Shown piece by piece: positions 42,722-50,228 of a DNA stretch of 64,000 nt. The translations under genes and the position numbers were made by a program. The stretch spans positions 248,001-312,000 of the forward strand of contig NZ_JBCITM010000002.1 of the NCBI RefSeq assembly GCF_039414295.1, written 5' to 3'. A model generated the notes under the pieces. It did not search any database, was not told the DNA's origin, and saw only the letters and a program-made list of their open reading frames with translations. Numbering within the stretch: the stretch's first letter is position 1; every line of letters starts with the position of its first letter. This stretch comes from Anoxynatronum sibiricum (lineage in GTDB: Bacteria; Bacillota; Clostridia; Peptostreptococcales; Tindalliaceae).

Positions 42722-43282
42722 TTATTCTTCTTCAGACCGAACGGGTGTGGGGGCGGTATTGAATCGCTCCAATGAATGGTCATCAGATCTGGTAACTGTA
42801 TGTTTACGATGAGTGTAATTTTTAAGATCATTCGCAATTTCGTCGGTGTCACTGACAACTGTTTCAAGCTGCGCCTGAAGCAGTGTCCTAAACCTGGTTT
42901 TGAATATCTGAATCTGCTGAAGCACTTCATCTTGATGCGCGTGAATCCGTTCCAGCTCACGCCGCGCACTTGCTACTATTTCCTTCGCTCGCATCTCTGC
43001 TTCTTCAACCAGCAAATCCGCCTTTTTCAACGCATTACTTCTCAACTCTTCTGCCGAAGACTGGGCCACCACCAAAGTTTCTTTCAGTGTTTCTTCCATT
43101 TGTTTATATTTTTCAACCTGCTTGGAATCCCGCTCTAATTGCTCTTTCAATTCCATGTTTTCTTTGAAAAGCTGTTCATAATCGGCCATTACCTGATCCA
43201 AGAAAGCGTCTACTTCTGACTCATTATAGCCGCGAACACTTTTTTTAAACTCTTTGTTTTGAATATCCAGTGGTGTTATCAT
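42722..43282 (-). CDS. divIVA: Cell division initiation protein DivIVA
   Basis: 186-residue DivIVA, a peripheral membrane coiled-coil protein that marks curved membrane at poles and septa. The lipid-binding N-terminus is typical (ITPLDIQNKEFKKSVRGYNESEVDAFLD). Long coiled coils span about 30-150. A charged tail (RSEEE) ends the protein. GGAGGGG precedes the ATG at 43282; the longer frame is not supported. Last gene before the terminator. Confidence 0.96.
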   Translation of the reverse strand: MITPLDIQNKEFKKSVRGYNESEVDAFLDQVMADYEQLFKENMELKEQLERDSKQVEKYKQMEETLKETLVVAQSSAEELRSNALKKADLLVEEAEMRAKEIVASARRELERIHAHQDEVLQQIQIFKTRFRTLLQAQLETVVSDTDEIANDLKNYTHRKHTVTRSDDHSLERFNTAPTPVRSEEE

Positions 43283-43300
43283 TCCGTCCCCTCCAGTCAA

Positions 43301-44086
43301 CTACTTCATTATACCAATTTGAACATGCCAGCGCTGCGAACGGCTGAGGGAACCAATTCTAAGCAACTGAATTCTTCCATATCCTTTCACCGAAAGAACA
43401 TCCCCCTCATGAAGCTCAATATTCTGTTTCGTGGCTGCCTGCCAGTTAACACTCACTTTTTGCCCAGCAACCAACACCTGGGCTTTGTTCCTAGAAGTTT
43501 TCATCGCCAACGACAAAACCGCATCCAGTCTCAATGAAGCCACTGTCCCTTCAACAAGGTGCATGTCTGTCGACGGCGGCTTGACAGGAATCGATTCAAC
43601 CAGTCTGTTTTTAACTTTTACGCGCCCCACGTTCTCCAGATTCCACATTACATAATCGGCCATTTCCGGCACCAGAGCAACCCATGCGGTTTCTTCCAAA
43701 ATGACAATATCACCAACAACATCCCGTTGAACTCCCAGGGATAGCAAAGCACCCAGATAATCCCGATGCGTGAGAGAGAAAGACTTATGAGAGCGTGATA
43801 TCTCAAGGAACAACACAAGAGGTCGAAAATCCGAGGGTTCCAAGTAATCGGGAACCATCACCAACCGCCGTCTTTCAGCATTGTCAAAACCACCGTCCAG
43901 CAGCCACTTGAGTCCACCAATATGTACCAGTAAAGACTCAGCAAGCAACCATTCTCCTGGAGTTAAAAAAAAGGATGTTTTTGGAATATGTCTGTCGGTC
44001 ACTTGCCTCGCCTGATCAATCAGCATCTCCCATCGTTGTCTGGTTTCAGACTGAGAAATACGACTTAAAGCTGCTTCAATACCCAT
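43301..44086 (-). CDS. ylmH: YlmH family S4-domain RNA-binding protein
   Basis: 261-residue YlmH. N-terminal YlmH-specific domain with DRHIPKTSFFLTPGE near 30 and VMVPDYLEP near 65; C-terminal S4 domain near 180-250 (RLDAVLSLAMKTSRNKAQVLVAGQKVSVN). Homologues bind ribosomes and relate to chain rescue (YlmH/RqcP-like behaviour has been reported in Bacillus). The start at 44086 follows the yggT stop by 7 bases; its ribosome site is weak (GCGGTAA), which suggests re-initiation. Confidence 0.92.
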   Translation of the reverse strand: MGIEAALSRISQSETRQRWEMLIDQARQVTDRHIPKTSFFLTPGEWLLAESLLVHIGGLKWLLDGGFDNAERRRLVMVPDYLEPSDFRPLVLFLEISRSHKSFSLTHRDYLGALLSLGVQRDVVGDIVILEETAWVALVPEMADYVMWNLENVGRVKVKNRLVESIPVKPPSTDMHLVEGTVASLRLDAVLSLAMKTSRNKAQVLVAGQKVSVNWQAATKQNIELHEGDVLSVKGYGRIQLLRIGSLSRSQRWHVQIGIMK

Positions 44087-44093
44087 TAGATGA

Positions 44094-44369
44094 TTACCGC
44101 AATAGACTGATTGCAAAGTTTGCAATCGCATTAATGAAAATGATGCCTACGATTGGAGAAAAGTCAATCATTCCCTGATATCGAAACACTTGATGAATCA
44201 TCGTTCTGATTGGGCCGAGAATTGGCTCTGTGATGCCGTAAATGAGTTGACCCAACATGCTGTATGGGTTTATGCGGAGCCAGGAAAAAATGACACGAAC
44301 CAAAATAAAAAAGTTAAGAAGGCGTGCAAAATAATGAACTGCCATTGCCACATTTGTTGTTTCAAACAA
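44094..44369 (-). CDS. YggT family membrane protein
   Basis: 91-residue integral membrane protein with two helices (about 8-30 and 66-88). The central conserved ITEPILGPIR segment is typical. Start codon appears to be TTG at 44369, with AAGGAG 11 bases upstream; an in-frame stop lies just upstream. Part of the sepF-yggT-ylmH-divIVA division operon; precise function is unknown. Confidence 0.9.
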   Translation of the reverse strand: MFETTNVAMAVHYFARLLNFFILVRVIFSWLRINPYSMLGQLIYGITEPILGPIRTMIHQVFRYQGMIDFSPIVGIIFINAIANFAISLLR

Positions 44370-44385
44370 GCATCTTCACACTCCT

Positions 44386-44847
44386 TTATCGATTCTGCCA
44401 GGGAAACACACCTTTGTTTCGCAATTCTTCTTTTATGTTGCCGGCAATTTCAACATTGTTGGGGGCCAATATGAAAATGTCGGAAGATACTTTTTGAATA
44501 CTGCCGTCTAACGCATAAATGGCGCCGTTCAAAAACTCGAAAATCTTTCTGGCAACATCAGCCTCCAACGTTTCAAGGTTGACAATCACAGGTTTGCGAT
44601 TTTTAAGATTATCTACAATGTTCTGAACCTCATCATAGGCATTCGGTTCAAAAATCACGACCTTCATCTGTGTCGTTGTGTGAATGTTAACCACCTTGTT
44701 TTTTCGGGAACCCGACTGATTGCCTCTATCATCCTGGTCAAACATGGGTTGATCATAAAGGGGCTCTGGGTATAACTCTTCCTCTTCATCCTCAAAAACA
44801 TCCAATCCCATAAAGTGTTTCACTTTATCAACAAATTTTTCAGCCAT
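44386..44847 (-). CDS. sepF: Cell division protein SepF
   Basis: 153-residue SepF. N-terminal amphipathic membrane-binding helix (AEKFVDKVKHFMGLD), a variable acidic linker, and a C-terminal SepF domain (about 65-150) with KVVIFEPNAYDEVQNI, PVIVNLETLE and FLNGAIYALDGSIQKVS. SepF arcs bundle FtsZ and tether it to the membrane. As no ftsA lies in the ftsZ cluster here, SepF may be the main tether. GGAGG precedes the ATG at 44847. Confidence 0.95.
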   Translation of the reverse strand: MAEKFVDKVKHFMGLDVFEDEEEELYPEPLYDQPMFDQDDRGNQSGSRKNKVVNIHTTTQMKVVIFEPNAYDEVQNIVDNLKNRKPVIVNLETLEADVARKIFEFLNGAIYALDGSIQKVSSDIFILAPNNVEIAGNIKEELRNKGVFPWQNR

Positions 44848-44859
44848 GAACATTCCTCC

Positions 44860-45552
44860 CTATGCATAATTGCGACTGCCAAAAAGAGCACTGCCGATGC
44901 GGACCATTGTGGCCCCTTCCTGAACGGCTACATCAAAATCATTGGACATTCCCATGGAAAGCACTTTCATTTCAACGGAGCTGAGCCTCTTTTCTTTCGT
45001 TAGCTGAAAGAGTTCGTTCAGTTTCTTAAAATATGGTCTTGCCTTTTCCGGGTTATCGTCATAGGGAGCCATGGTCATCAGGCCTATCGCCCTTATTCCG
45101 GATAACTCTTGTGACTTTTTGATCAAGTCTTCCAGTTCAGTCGGCTCGATTCCAAACTTACTGACTTCTCCTGAAACATTGACCTGAATTAGACAGTCAA
45201 TCTGCCGCCCGCTTTTCAGTGCCCGTACGCTAATTTCCTCCATCAGCGGAAGTGAGTCGACAGAATGAATTAATGAAACTTTATCAACTATATATTTTAC
45301 TTTATTTCGCTGTAAATGTCCAATCATATGCCAATTCACCAAGCCATCGATCTGATCAAATTTTCCCAGCATTTCCTGAACCTTGTTTTCTCCCACGTTT
45401 CTGACACCCAGGTTGACTGCCTCCTGAATCTGATCCACGGCAACTTTTTTCGTCACAGCAATAACATCGATTTGCCTCTCTGGTGAAACCGATTTAATCA
45501 ATGATTCCCGTATGCGTTCTTGAATTATTCGTAAGTTTTCACCTATGCTCAT
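44860..45552 (-). CDS. YggS/YlmE family PLP homeostasis protein
   Basis: About 230-residue PLPBP-type protein that binds pyridoxal phosphate without known catalysis and buffers PLP. Motifs: VIAVTKKV near residue 32-39 (Schiff-base lysine), GENKVQE near 55, WHMIGHLQRNK near 80, and LSMGMSNDF near 195-203. Three ATG codons in a row (45558, 45555, 45552); the last is best spaced from GGAG. Stands before sepF, as in other Firmicutes. Confidence 0.93.
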   Translation of the reverse strand: MSIGENLRIIQERIRESLIKSVSPERQIDVIAVTKKVAVDQIQEAVNLGVRNVGENKVQEMLGKFDQIDGLVNWHMIGHLQRNKVKYIVDKVSLIHSVDSLPLMEEISVRALKSGRQIDCLIQVNVSGEVSKFGIEPTELEDLIKKSQELSGIRAIGLMTMAPYDDNPEKARPYFKKLNELFQLTKEKRLSSVEMKVLSMGMSNDFDVAVQEGATMVRIGSALFGSRNYA

Positions 45553-45619
45553 CATCATTCACTCCATCTCATCATCTGGAATACCGCTACTTTGTCACCT
45601 TATCATTCTCCATATAAGA

Positions 45620-46900
45620 CTATCTCACCTTTTGACCCTCCACCACACTCGTCGGATTAGCAATGATCTCATCATACTGACGGATAGTAGTCATTCTAAC
45701 TTCATGCCCTTCAGAATCCGAGGCAGTAACCGTCACCGCTCCTTCACCCACCACCACGGTCCGATCATCCCGCCCCAGTTCTTTGACAGGGGTTTTAACC
45801 GCATAGCCGTTGACGTCTATCCGATAAACACTTTTTCCGCTGTGATCACTCATTATAGCTGATATCGGTAGTTTCAGTCCCTCATGTCGCTGATGAATCA
45901 ACTCTAAAGGCAATACTCTGCTTTGATACCATGTGCCAATCCCATCCTGCATGTCTATGACCAGTATGACCTCCAGCTGACTGGCGCTTGTTAGAACTTC
46001 CCGCAGAGTTCCTCTGACTTCTTTCCGAGTTATCGGGTCACGTATCAGCAGTCTGATTCCAGATTCATACTGCTTTGCCAGTTCCTCATTGACCGCCAGC
46101 AGCAGCTGCCACCGCTGGTCGTGAATAATCCTGTAATACCCGGTATCCTCAAGACCAGGTTCTTTGATCAAATGCAAAAAACTATCAGCCAGCGTTGAAG
46201 CTTCTTCGTCATCTGACGAAAGCCTCAGTTTCTCACCCCACCCGTCATCGCCGATGGCAAAAATACCCGGGCTCTCCGCTCTGATTTCGTGACTGGTATG
46301 CTTCAATCGCTGCTCGATTTTTTCCTTTTCCACTTCCAGCTCTTCCAGCGTCATTTCAGGCAACTGACGATGTACTGCAATTAATTGATGTTGATCTGCC
46401 AACTCTTCCAGCATTTGTTGATTTTGAAATGCCAGTTCATACTGCCCATTCTTCAGGTTAAGACGTATATCAGACATCAAAAAATTCATCTGCTGATCAA
46501 TCTCTCGTTCTGCTTCCTGAGAATATGCAGACAAATCTCCTCCAGACTGCAAGTTCTTTAGTCTCATATCAATCAGCTGATTTTGCAATAACAGGGCATG
46601 ATCCTGATCGGAAATTAAAATCTCGGCAAGTTTCTGCTGACGTGCCACCTTCTGTCCTTCAGTAATCACCCATCGCAACCCATGATCGGCCGTCACCGGA
46701 TACACCGATTCCTGCCGCAGGGCTACTCCTTCAGCTGAAACCACTTCTTCCAATATGCCGTACTCCGCCAAAACAACATCAATTTTGAGTTGACTGATCA
46801 AGGGGCTCATTTTATAAAACAGATATAATAGAATAATGACACATACAGGCAAGGCAATAACCAGGCCGCCTGTAAGTTTCCAGTTCCAAGACAGTTTCAT
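45620..46900 (-). CDS. HlyD-like membrane-fusion (adaptor) protein
   Basis: 426 residues with one N-terminal membrane helix (about 10-31), a β/lipoyl-like region (SVYPVTADHGLRWVITEGQKV near 64-84), a coiled-coil hairpin (about 95-205), the second lipoyl half (AESPGIFAIGDDGW near 208), and a C-terminal β-domain (YRIDVNGYAVKTPVKEL). HlyD adaptors join ABC or RND-type exporters, but no transporter gene is nearby. A related orphan protein often precedes ylmE/sepF in Clostridia. It has its own promoter and heads the division operon. Exact role unknown. Confidence 0.8.
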   Translation of the reverse strand: MKLSWNWKLTGGLVIALPVCVIILLYLFYKMSPLISQLKIDVVLAEYGILEEVVSAEGVALRQESVYPVTADHGLRWVITEGQKVARQQKLAEILISDQDHALLLQNQLIDMRLKNLQSGGDLSAYSQEAEREIDQQMNFLMSDIRLNLKNGQYELAFQNQQMLEELADQHQLIAVHRQLPEMTLEELEVEKEKIEQRLKHTSHEIRAESPGIFAIGDDGWGEKLRLSSDDEEASTLADSFLHLIKEPGLEDTGYYRIIHDQRWQLLLAVNEELAKQYESGIRLLIRDPITRKEVRGTLREVLTSASQLEVILVIDMQDGIGTWYQSRVLPLELIHQRHEGLKLPISAIMSDHSGKSVYRIDVNGYAVKTPVKELGRDDRTVVVGEGAVTVTASDSEGHEVRMTTIRQYDEIIANPTSVVEGQKVR

Positions 46901-47212
46901 GGTCCTCCACCTGCTTATCTTCAGACTAATGCAACGTCTTTATTTTACCACATAACTCTCCTGGAACAAAACCGCTGTGTTGGTATTTTATCCGCACCAA
47001 TCCAGTACTCTTTACAGTAATTGAACATATTTCATAGGATTGACCCTTTATCTGATCCGTCTGGTTTGATGATGCTGTACCCCATAAATATGGTATTGTG
47101 AAGAAAAAATACACTCACCGGATAATTATTTATTTGTTGGGTATTGATGCATTAGTGGGTGGATCATCTGATTAGACTCACCTAATAAATTCCCTAAAAA
47201 GAAGGTGCTTTA
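46901..47212. other. 312-base divergent intergenic region (hlyD-like / acylphosphatase)
   Basis: Contains the hlyD-like promoter near its left end (listed). The rest is AT-rich without a supported gene. A short minus frame at 46926-47114 has no ribosome site or recognisable content. On the plus side AGAAGGTG precedes the acylphosphatase start, but no convincing promoter was found. Confidence 0.55.
46942..46969 (-). promoter_or_regulatory. Promoter for hlyD-like-ylmE-sepF-yggT-ylmH-divIVA
   Basis: Minus strand TTGTTC (46969-46964), 16-base spacer, TAAAAT (46947-46942), the latter with an upstream TG (extended -10), about 40 bases before the start codon. Confidence 0.55.
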
Positions 47213-47491
47213 ATGAAAGCAATCCACGTGATTATTACTGGTGATGTCCAGGGAGTTGCCTTTCGGTTTCATGCGAAAAACAAAGCTTTATCTCTGGAAA
47301 TCAGCGGTTGGGTACGCAATCGGTTGAACGGTTCTGTTGAGGCTTTCTTTCAGGGCGAATCTTCAGCCGTTGACGCAATAGCAGCCTGGTGTCATCATGG
47401 ACCGCCAACGGCATCAGTTGCCCATGTCTTAGCCGAAACAGCCACCGTCGATGCTTCTCTGAAAGGGTTTGTCGTTCGCTCAACCTGTTAA
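47213..47491 (+). CDS. acyP: Acylphosphatase
   Basis: 92-residue enzyme that hydrolyses acyl-phosphates such as acetyl- or carbamoyl-phosphate. The catalytic Arg18 is in GDVQGVAFR and the catalytic Asn36 in GWVRN, both at the expected spacing. The C-terminal part departs from the usual ending in a Y/F-rich strand (here VVRSTC), but the length is normal. Single gene on the plus strand; acetyl-phosphate made through AckA is a plausible substrate (inference). Confidence 0.93.
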   Translation: MKAIHVIITGDVQGVAFRFHAKNKALSLEISGWVRNRLNGSVEAFFQGESSAVDAIAAWCHHGPPTASVAHVLAETATVDASLKGFVVRSTC

Positions 47492-47514
47492 TTCCTGCCA
47501 GATTGATCTTTCAG

Positions 47515-48369
47515 TTACCACTCCGGAAGAATCATACGTGACAATTCTTCCCGGTCAATTTGCTCCAATATTTCCCGATCAGGTGCCAATAGATAAAGCC
47601 CCAGGCTAAGTTCATATTCTTTTTCAAAAATTGCATAGAATCGCCCATAAAGCTTTATTATCTCAAAATCGGCATGCCCTTCTTGTGGAGGCAGAGGATT
47701 TCCATATTGCAGATATCCCCTCTGGTGTTTTTGATAAACATGTTGTGGGCTGTTGGTAAAAATCGATGCATCAATTTGCGTCCACCCTTTCCTGCCAACA
47801 TACGTTACATCACTTTCAATCTTTTCAATTTCGATATCAAATGTCACATTTTCCGGATTCAGTCCCATCGATGGCATCACAAGAAATCGTTGATCATATT
47901 CGGTAACACTTATCCATTGATCAGGATCAAAATTGCCATCTTTGTCAAATCCAAAACCAAGCTCAGGAGTTTGTTTATGCTGAACCAAATAAGCACCATA
48001 AAAACTTGAGAATCGCGGAGATGTATGGTCAAAATACGATGCGTTGCGTTGCCATGGTGAAAAGCCCCCAAAGCGATATAAAACTGTCAGTGCCCATGGT
48101 TCTCCCTTCCATCTGTCAAATCCAGTTTCATCATGGTAAACCAACATTAGTGGATGCCATTGATCATCCTTTTGGGATTGGTTAGTGGGAATATCCAAAT
48201 AATACTCGTTTTTATTGATCAAACTCATTTTCTGATGATGTAAACTGTAAGGCCACATGACCAGGACACTTCGAAGCAAATAATACCATGGAGCTGTAGT
48301 GGCCATCAAAAATATTAACAGCCATATCACGCACCTACTTCTCCTGCCCGTCTGCCTAAGCTTCTCCAT
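47515..48369 (-). CDS. Membrane-anchored protein of unknown function
   Basis: 284 residues I do not recognise. A basic N-terminus (KLRQTGRRSR) and a hydrophobic segment at about 13-38 suggest a type II anchor with the rest outside the membrane. The outer part is rich in aromatic residues (many W and Y) and acidic residues. At 141-150 FDKDGNFDPD resembles a short calcium-binding DxDG loop. No cysteine appears beyond residue 13. AGGAAG precedes the ATG. It has a possible promoter of its own and is convergent with acyP. No transporter or enzyme motif is seen; function unknown. Confidence 0.72.
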   Translation of the reverse strand: MEKLRQTGRRSRCVIWLLIFLMATTAPWYYLLRSVLVMWPYSLHHQKMSLINKNEYYLDIPTNQSQKDDQWHPLMLVYHDETGFDRWKGEPWALTVLYRFGGFSPWQRNASYFDHTSPRFSSFYGAYLVQHKQTPELGFGFDKDGNFDPDQWISVTEYDQRFLVMPSMGLNPENVTFDIEIEKIESDVTYVGRKGWTQIDASIFTNSPQHVYQKHQRGYLQYGNPLPPQEGHADFEIIKLYGRFYAIFEKEYELSLGLYLLAPDREILEQIDREELSRMILPEW

Positions 48370-48431
48370 CTCTTCACTTCCTCATATTCATCTGGACTTG
48401 TCTCAGGATTGCTCATTCTTTATTTTTGCTC

Positions 48432-48460
48432 ATTTTCTCCTGATGTATATCCTTCGTCAA
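48432..48460 (-). promoter_or_regulatory. Candidate promoter for the unknown membrane protein
   Basis: Minus strand TTGACG (48460-48455), 17-base spacer, GAAAAT (48437-48432), about 63 bases before the start codon. The -35 is a 5/6 match and the -10 a 4/6 match. Confidence 0.45.
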
Positions 48461-48525
48461 GTTTATCTGGTATGAAAGCATCCAGGCTGATCTAAATTGA
48501 ATGTGATGAACCACAGAAAGTACAT

Positions 48526-48553
48526 GGAGCTTCTGGCAAATGCCAGAAGCTCC
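48526..48553. repeat. Perfect 13-bp inverted repeat downstream of the MFS gene
   Basis: GGAGCTTCTGGCA, two bases (AA), then TGCCAGAAGCTCC: an uninterrupted 13-bp dyad. It lies about 38 bases past the MFS stop. It is not followed by a T-run on either strand, so it is not an ordinary terminator. The very short loop hints at a protein-binding palindrome or an mRNA 3'-end barrier. Confidence 0.6.
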
Positions 48554-48591
48554 TGATGAGCGGATCATGGTAGATTATTATATTCCATCTA

Positions 48592-49872
48592 TTAGTCAGC
48601 TTTTGGTTCAGGATCCGATGACAAAGATGAGACGACCTGAACAACACCCTGAACAGCCGGCGCCTTGGTAAAAAGGGTCATCACTGCACCAGCAGCGCTT
48701 AAAACTCCTGATACTACATAACTCAGTGCATAGGTACCAGTCAAGTCTCTGACAATACCTCCCAATAGTGGTCCAAATACGCCGCCAATTCCCCAAGCAG
48801 TAATAACCATGCCATAGTTAATACCAAAGTTTTTCACTCCGAAATAATCTACTGTTGTTGCCGGGAAAAGAGTCAACATGCCTCCAAATGTGAATCCCAC
48901 GACTGAAACCCCTGCAATCAGAAGCAATGGACTGTTTAAGCTGGGAAAGAACACATAAACAGCTACCTGAAGCACAAACATTGCAAACAAAGTGCGCATG
49001 CGGCCAAATTTATCAGAAATCACACCGCACCCAACACGACCTGCACAATTGAAGATGGCATATATCCCAACAAGCATGTAGGCATTTGCCATTCCAGCCT
49101 GTTCAAGGCCAATTTTAGAAAGCTGCCCAATGATTAGAAGTCCTGCAAATGTTCCGAAACAAAACATAATCCAAAGTTGGTAAAATTGCTTGGTTTTTAG
49201 AACCTCATCCCATTCATAGTCCACTTTTTCAGGCGCCTGATGCGTCAATAGCTGCTTTCTTGAAGCAGCTTCAGGGTCAACGCCTGCAGGTACATATCCT
49301 GCGGGCGGATTTTTGATAAACTGGGCTAAAGCCATGATCAAAGTGAAAAAGGCTCCACCTAAAATAAAAAACGTGCGTTGTAAGCCGTAGTTGGTTAATA
49401 AATAATTAGTGACCGGTGCAATATAAAGTGGCGCCAGGCCAAATCCACTCACCACGATCCCTGATATCAAACCTCTTTTTTGAGGGCTGAACCATTTTAC
49501 AGCCGCTGGCGTTGGGGCAGCATATCCCATCCCCATACCCATTCCAAAAACAACCCCAAAGAAAAGCGTCAGTCCAATGATCGTCAGATAGAGACCGGAC
49601 ATTAGGAATCCAATACCTGCCAAAACTGCTGCTCCCATAATGATTGGCCGTGGTCCAAGCCTGTCCTGAAGCCTGCCCCCAGGTACCATTGATAATGCAA
49701 ACACAGCACAAGCAACCATGTAGGGGATTTGCGTCATTGTAGCGCTCCATCCCAATTGATCGATCAACGCAGCAGAAATGACCCCCCAGGCGTACAGAAC
49801 ACCCAGCATCAAATTAACCCCTAAGCCAGCAAACGTTACTACCCACCCTGCTCCTAACCTTCTTCTCTCCAC
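48592..49872 (-). CDS. OFA-family (oxalate/formate antiporter-like) MFS transporter
   Basis: 426 residues with about 12 membrane helices. The start GWVVTFAGLGVNLMLGVLYAWGVIS and the loop-2/3 motif GGRLQDRLGPRP (MFS motif A) match the OFA branch, which includes OxlT. A second motif-A-like stretch follows the sixth helix region (GVISDKFGRMR). The substrate cannot be set from sequence; small organic anions such as oxalate, formate or lactate are typical. GTG start with GGGGG six bases upstream. Stands alone between tRNA-Pro and the unknown gene. Confidence 0.88.
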   Translation of the reverse strand: MERRRLGAGWVVTFAGLGVNLMLGVLYAWGVISAALIDQLGWSATMTQIPYMVACAVFALSMVPGGRLQDRLGPRPIIMGAAVLAGIGFLMSGLYLTIIGLTLFFGVVFGMGMGMGYAAPTPAAVKWFSPQKRGLISGIVVSGFGLAPLYIAPVTNYLLTNYGLQRTFFILGGAFFTLIMALAQFIKNPPAGYVPAGVDPEAASRKQLLTHQAPEKVDYEWDEVLKTKQFYQLWIMFCFGTFAGLLIIGQLSKIGLEQAGMANAYMLVGIYAIFNCAGRVGCGVISDKFGRMRTLFAMFVLQVAVYVFFPSLNSPLLLIAGVSVVGFTFGGMLTLFPATTVDYFGVKNFGINYGMVITAWGIGGVFGPLLGGIVRDLTGTYALSYVVSGVLSAAGAVMTLFTKAPAVQGVVQVVSSLSSDPEPKAD

Positions 49873-49917
49873 ATCGCACCCCCTGAATTCTACATGCTAT
49901 TTCGTTGATTTCATTTC

Positions 49918-49923
49918 ATTTTA
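49918..49923 (-). promoter_or_regulatory. Possible extended -10 for the MFS gene
   Basis: Minus strand TGATAAAAT lies about 46 bases before the GTG start. The -35 region is poor, so this is weak evidence. Confidence 0.33.
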
Positions 49924-50007
49924 TCAGAAACCGTGCTCTTCGAAAAGGTTTTTTTACGAAAAACGTTATTCTGTTGCTTTGTGTCCCCTGGACATGATCA
50001 TTGCAAC

Positions 50008-50036
50008 AAAAAGCCTGTATTCTGAAGAATACAGGC
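50008..50036 (-). terminator. Terminator after tRNA-Pro
   Basis: Minus strand GCCTGTATTC and GAATACAGGC form a perfect 10-bp stem with a 4-base loop, then TTTTTG. It begins six bases after the encoded CCA end of the tRNA. Confidence 0.78.
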
Positions 50037-50041
50037 CTGAC

Positions 50042-50118
50042 TGGTCTGGCTGACAGGAATTGAACCTGCGACCTCTAGAACCCCATTCTAGCGCGCTACC
50101 AAACTGCGCCACAGCCAG
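50042..50118 (-). tRNA. tRNA-Pro (anticodon GGG)
   Basis: 77 bases with an encoded CCA end. The acceptor stem CTGGCTG/CAGCCAG is perfect. D-arm region GGCGCAGTTTGGTAGCGCGC; anticodon stem CTAGA/TCTAG with loop ATGGGGT giving GGG; T-arm GCAGG-TTCAATT-CCTGT. G at position 37 fits TrmD methylation. It has its own promoter and terminator and thus forms a single-gene unit. Confidence 0.95.
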
Positions 50119-50148
50119 TTGAAAAAAGGTGTTTTTGGACACAAGGAT

Positions 50149-50177
50149 ATTATAAAGGAAACCATTGGAACATGCAA
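50149..50177 (-). promoter_or_regulatory. Promoter for tRNA-Pro
   Basis: Minus strand TTGCAT (50177-50172), 17-base spacer, perfect TATAAT (50154-50149), about 31 bases before the mature 5' end. Confidence 0.7.
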
Positions 50178-50228
50178 GTATTATTTTCATCTTCCGGTGA
50201 TAACCGAATTATCTGACACACTTCCACA

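Noticed and set aside
46926..47114. 62-codon minus-strand frame upstream of the hlyD-like gene
   Set aside because: No ribosome site, overlaps the hlyD-like promoter, and no protein-like pattern.
50180..50215. Hairpin after gpsA (TTCGGT...ACCGGAA)
   Set aside because: Short stem with a bulge and no T-run; not enough to call a terminator.
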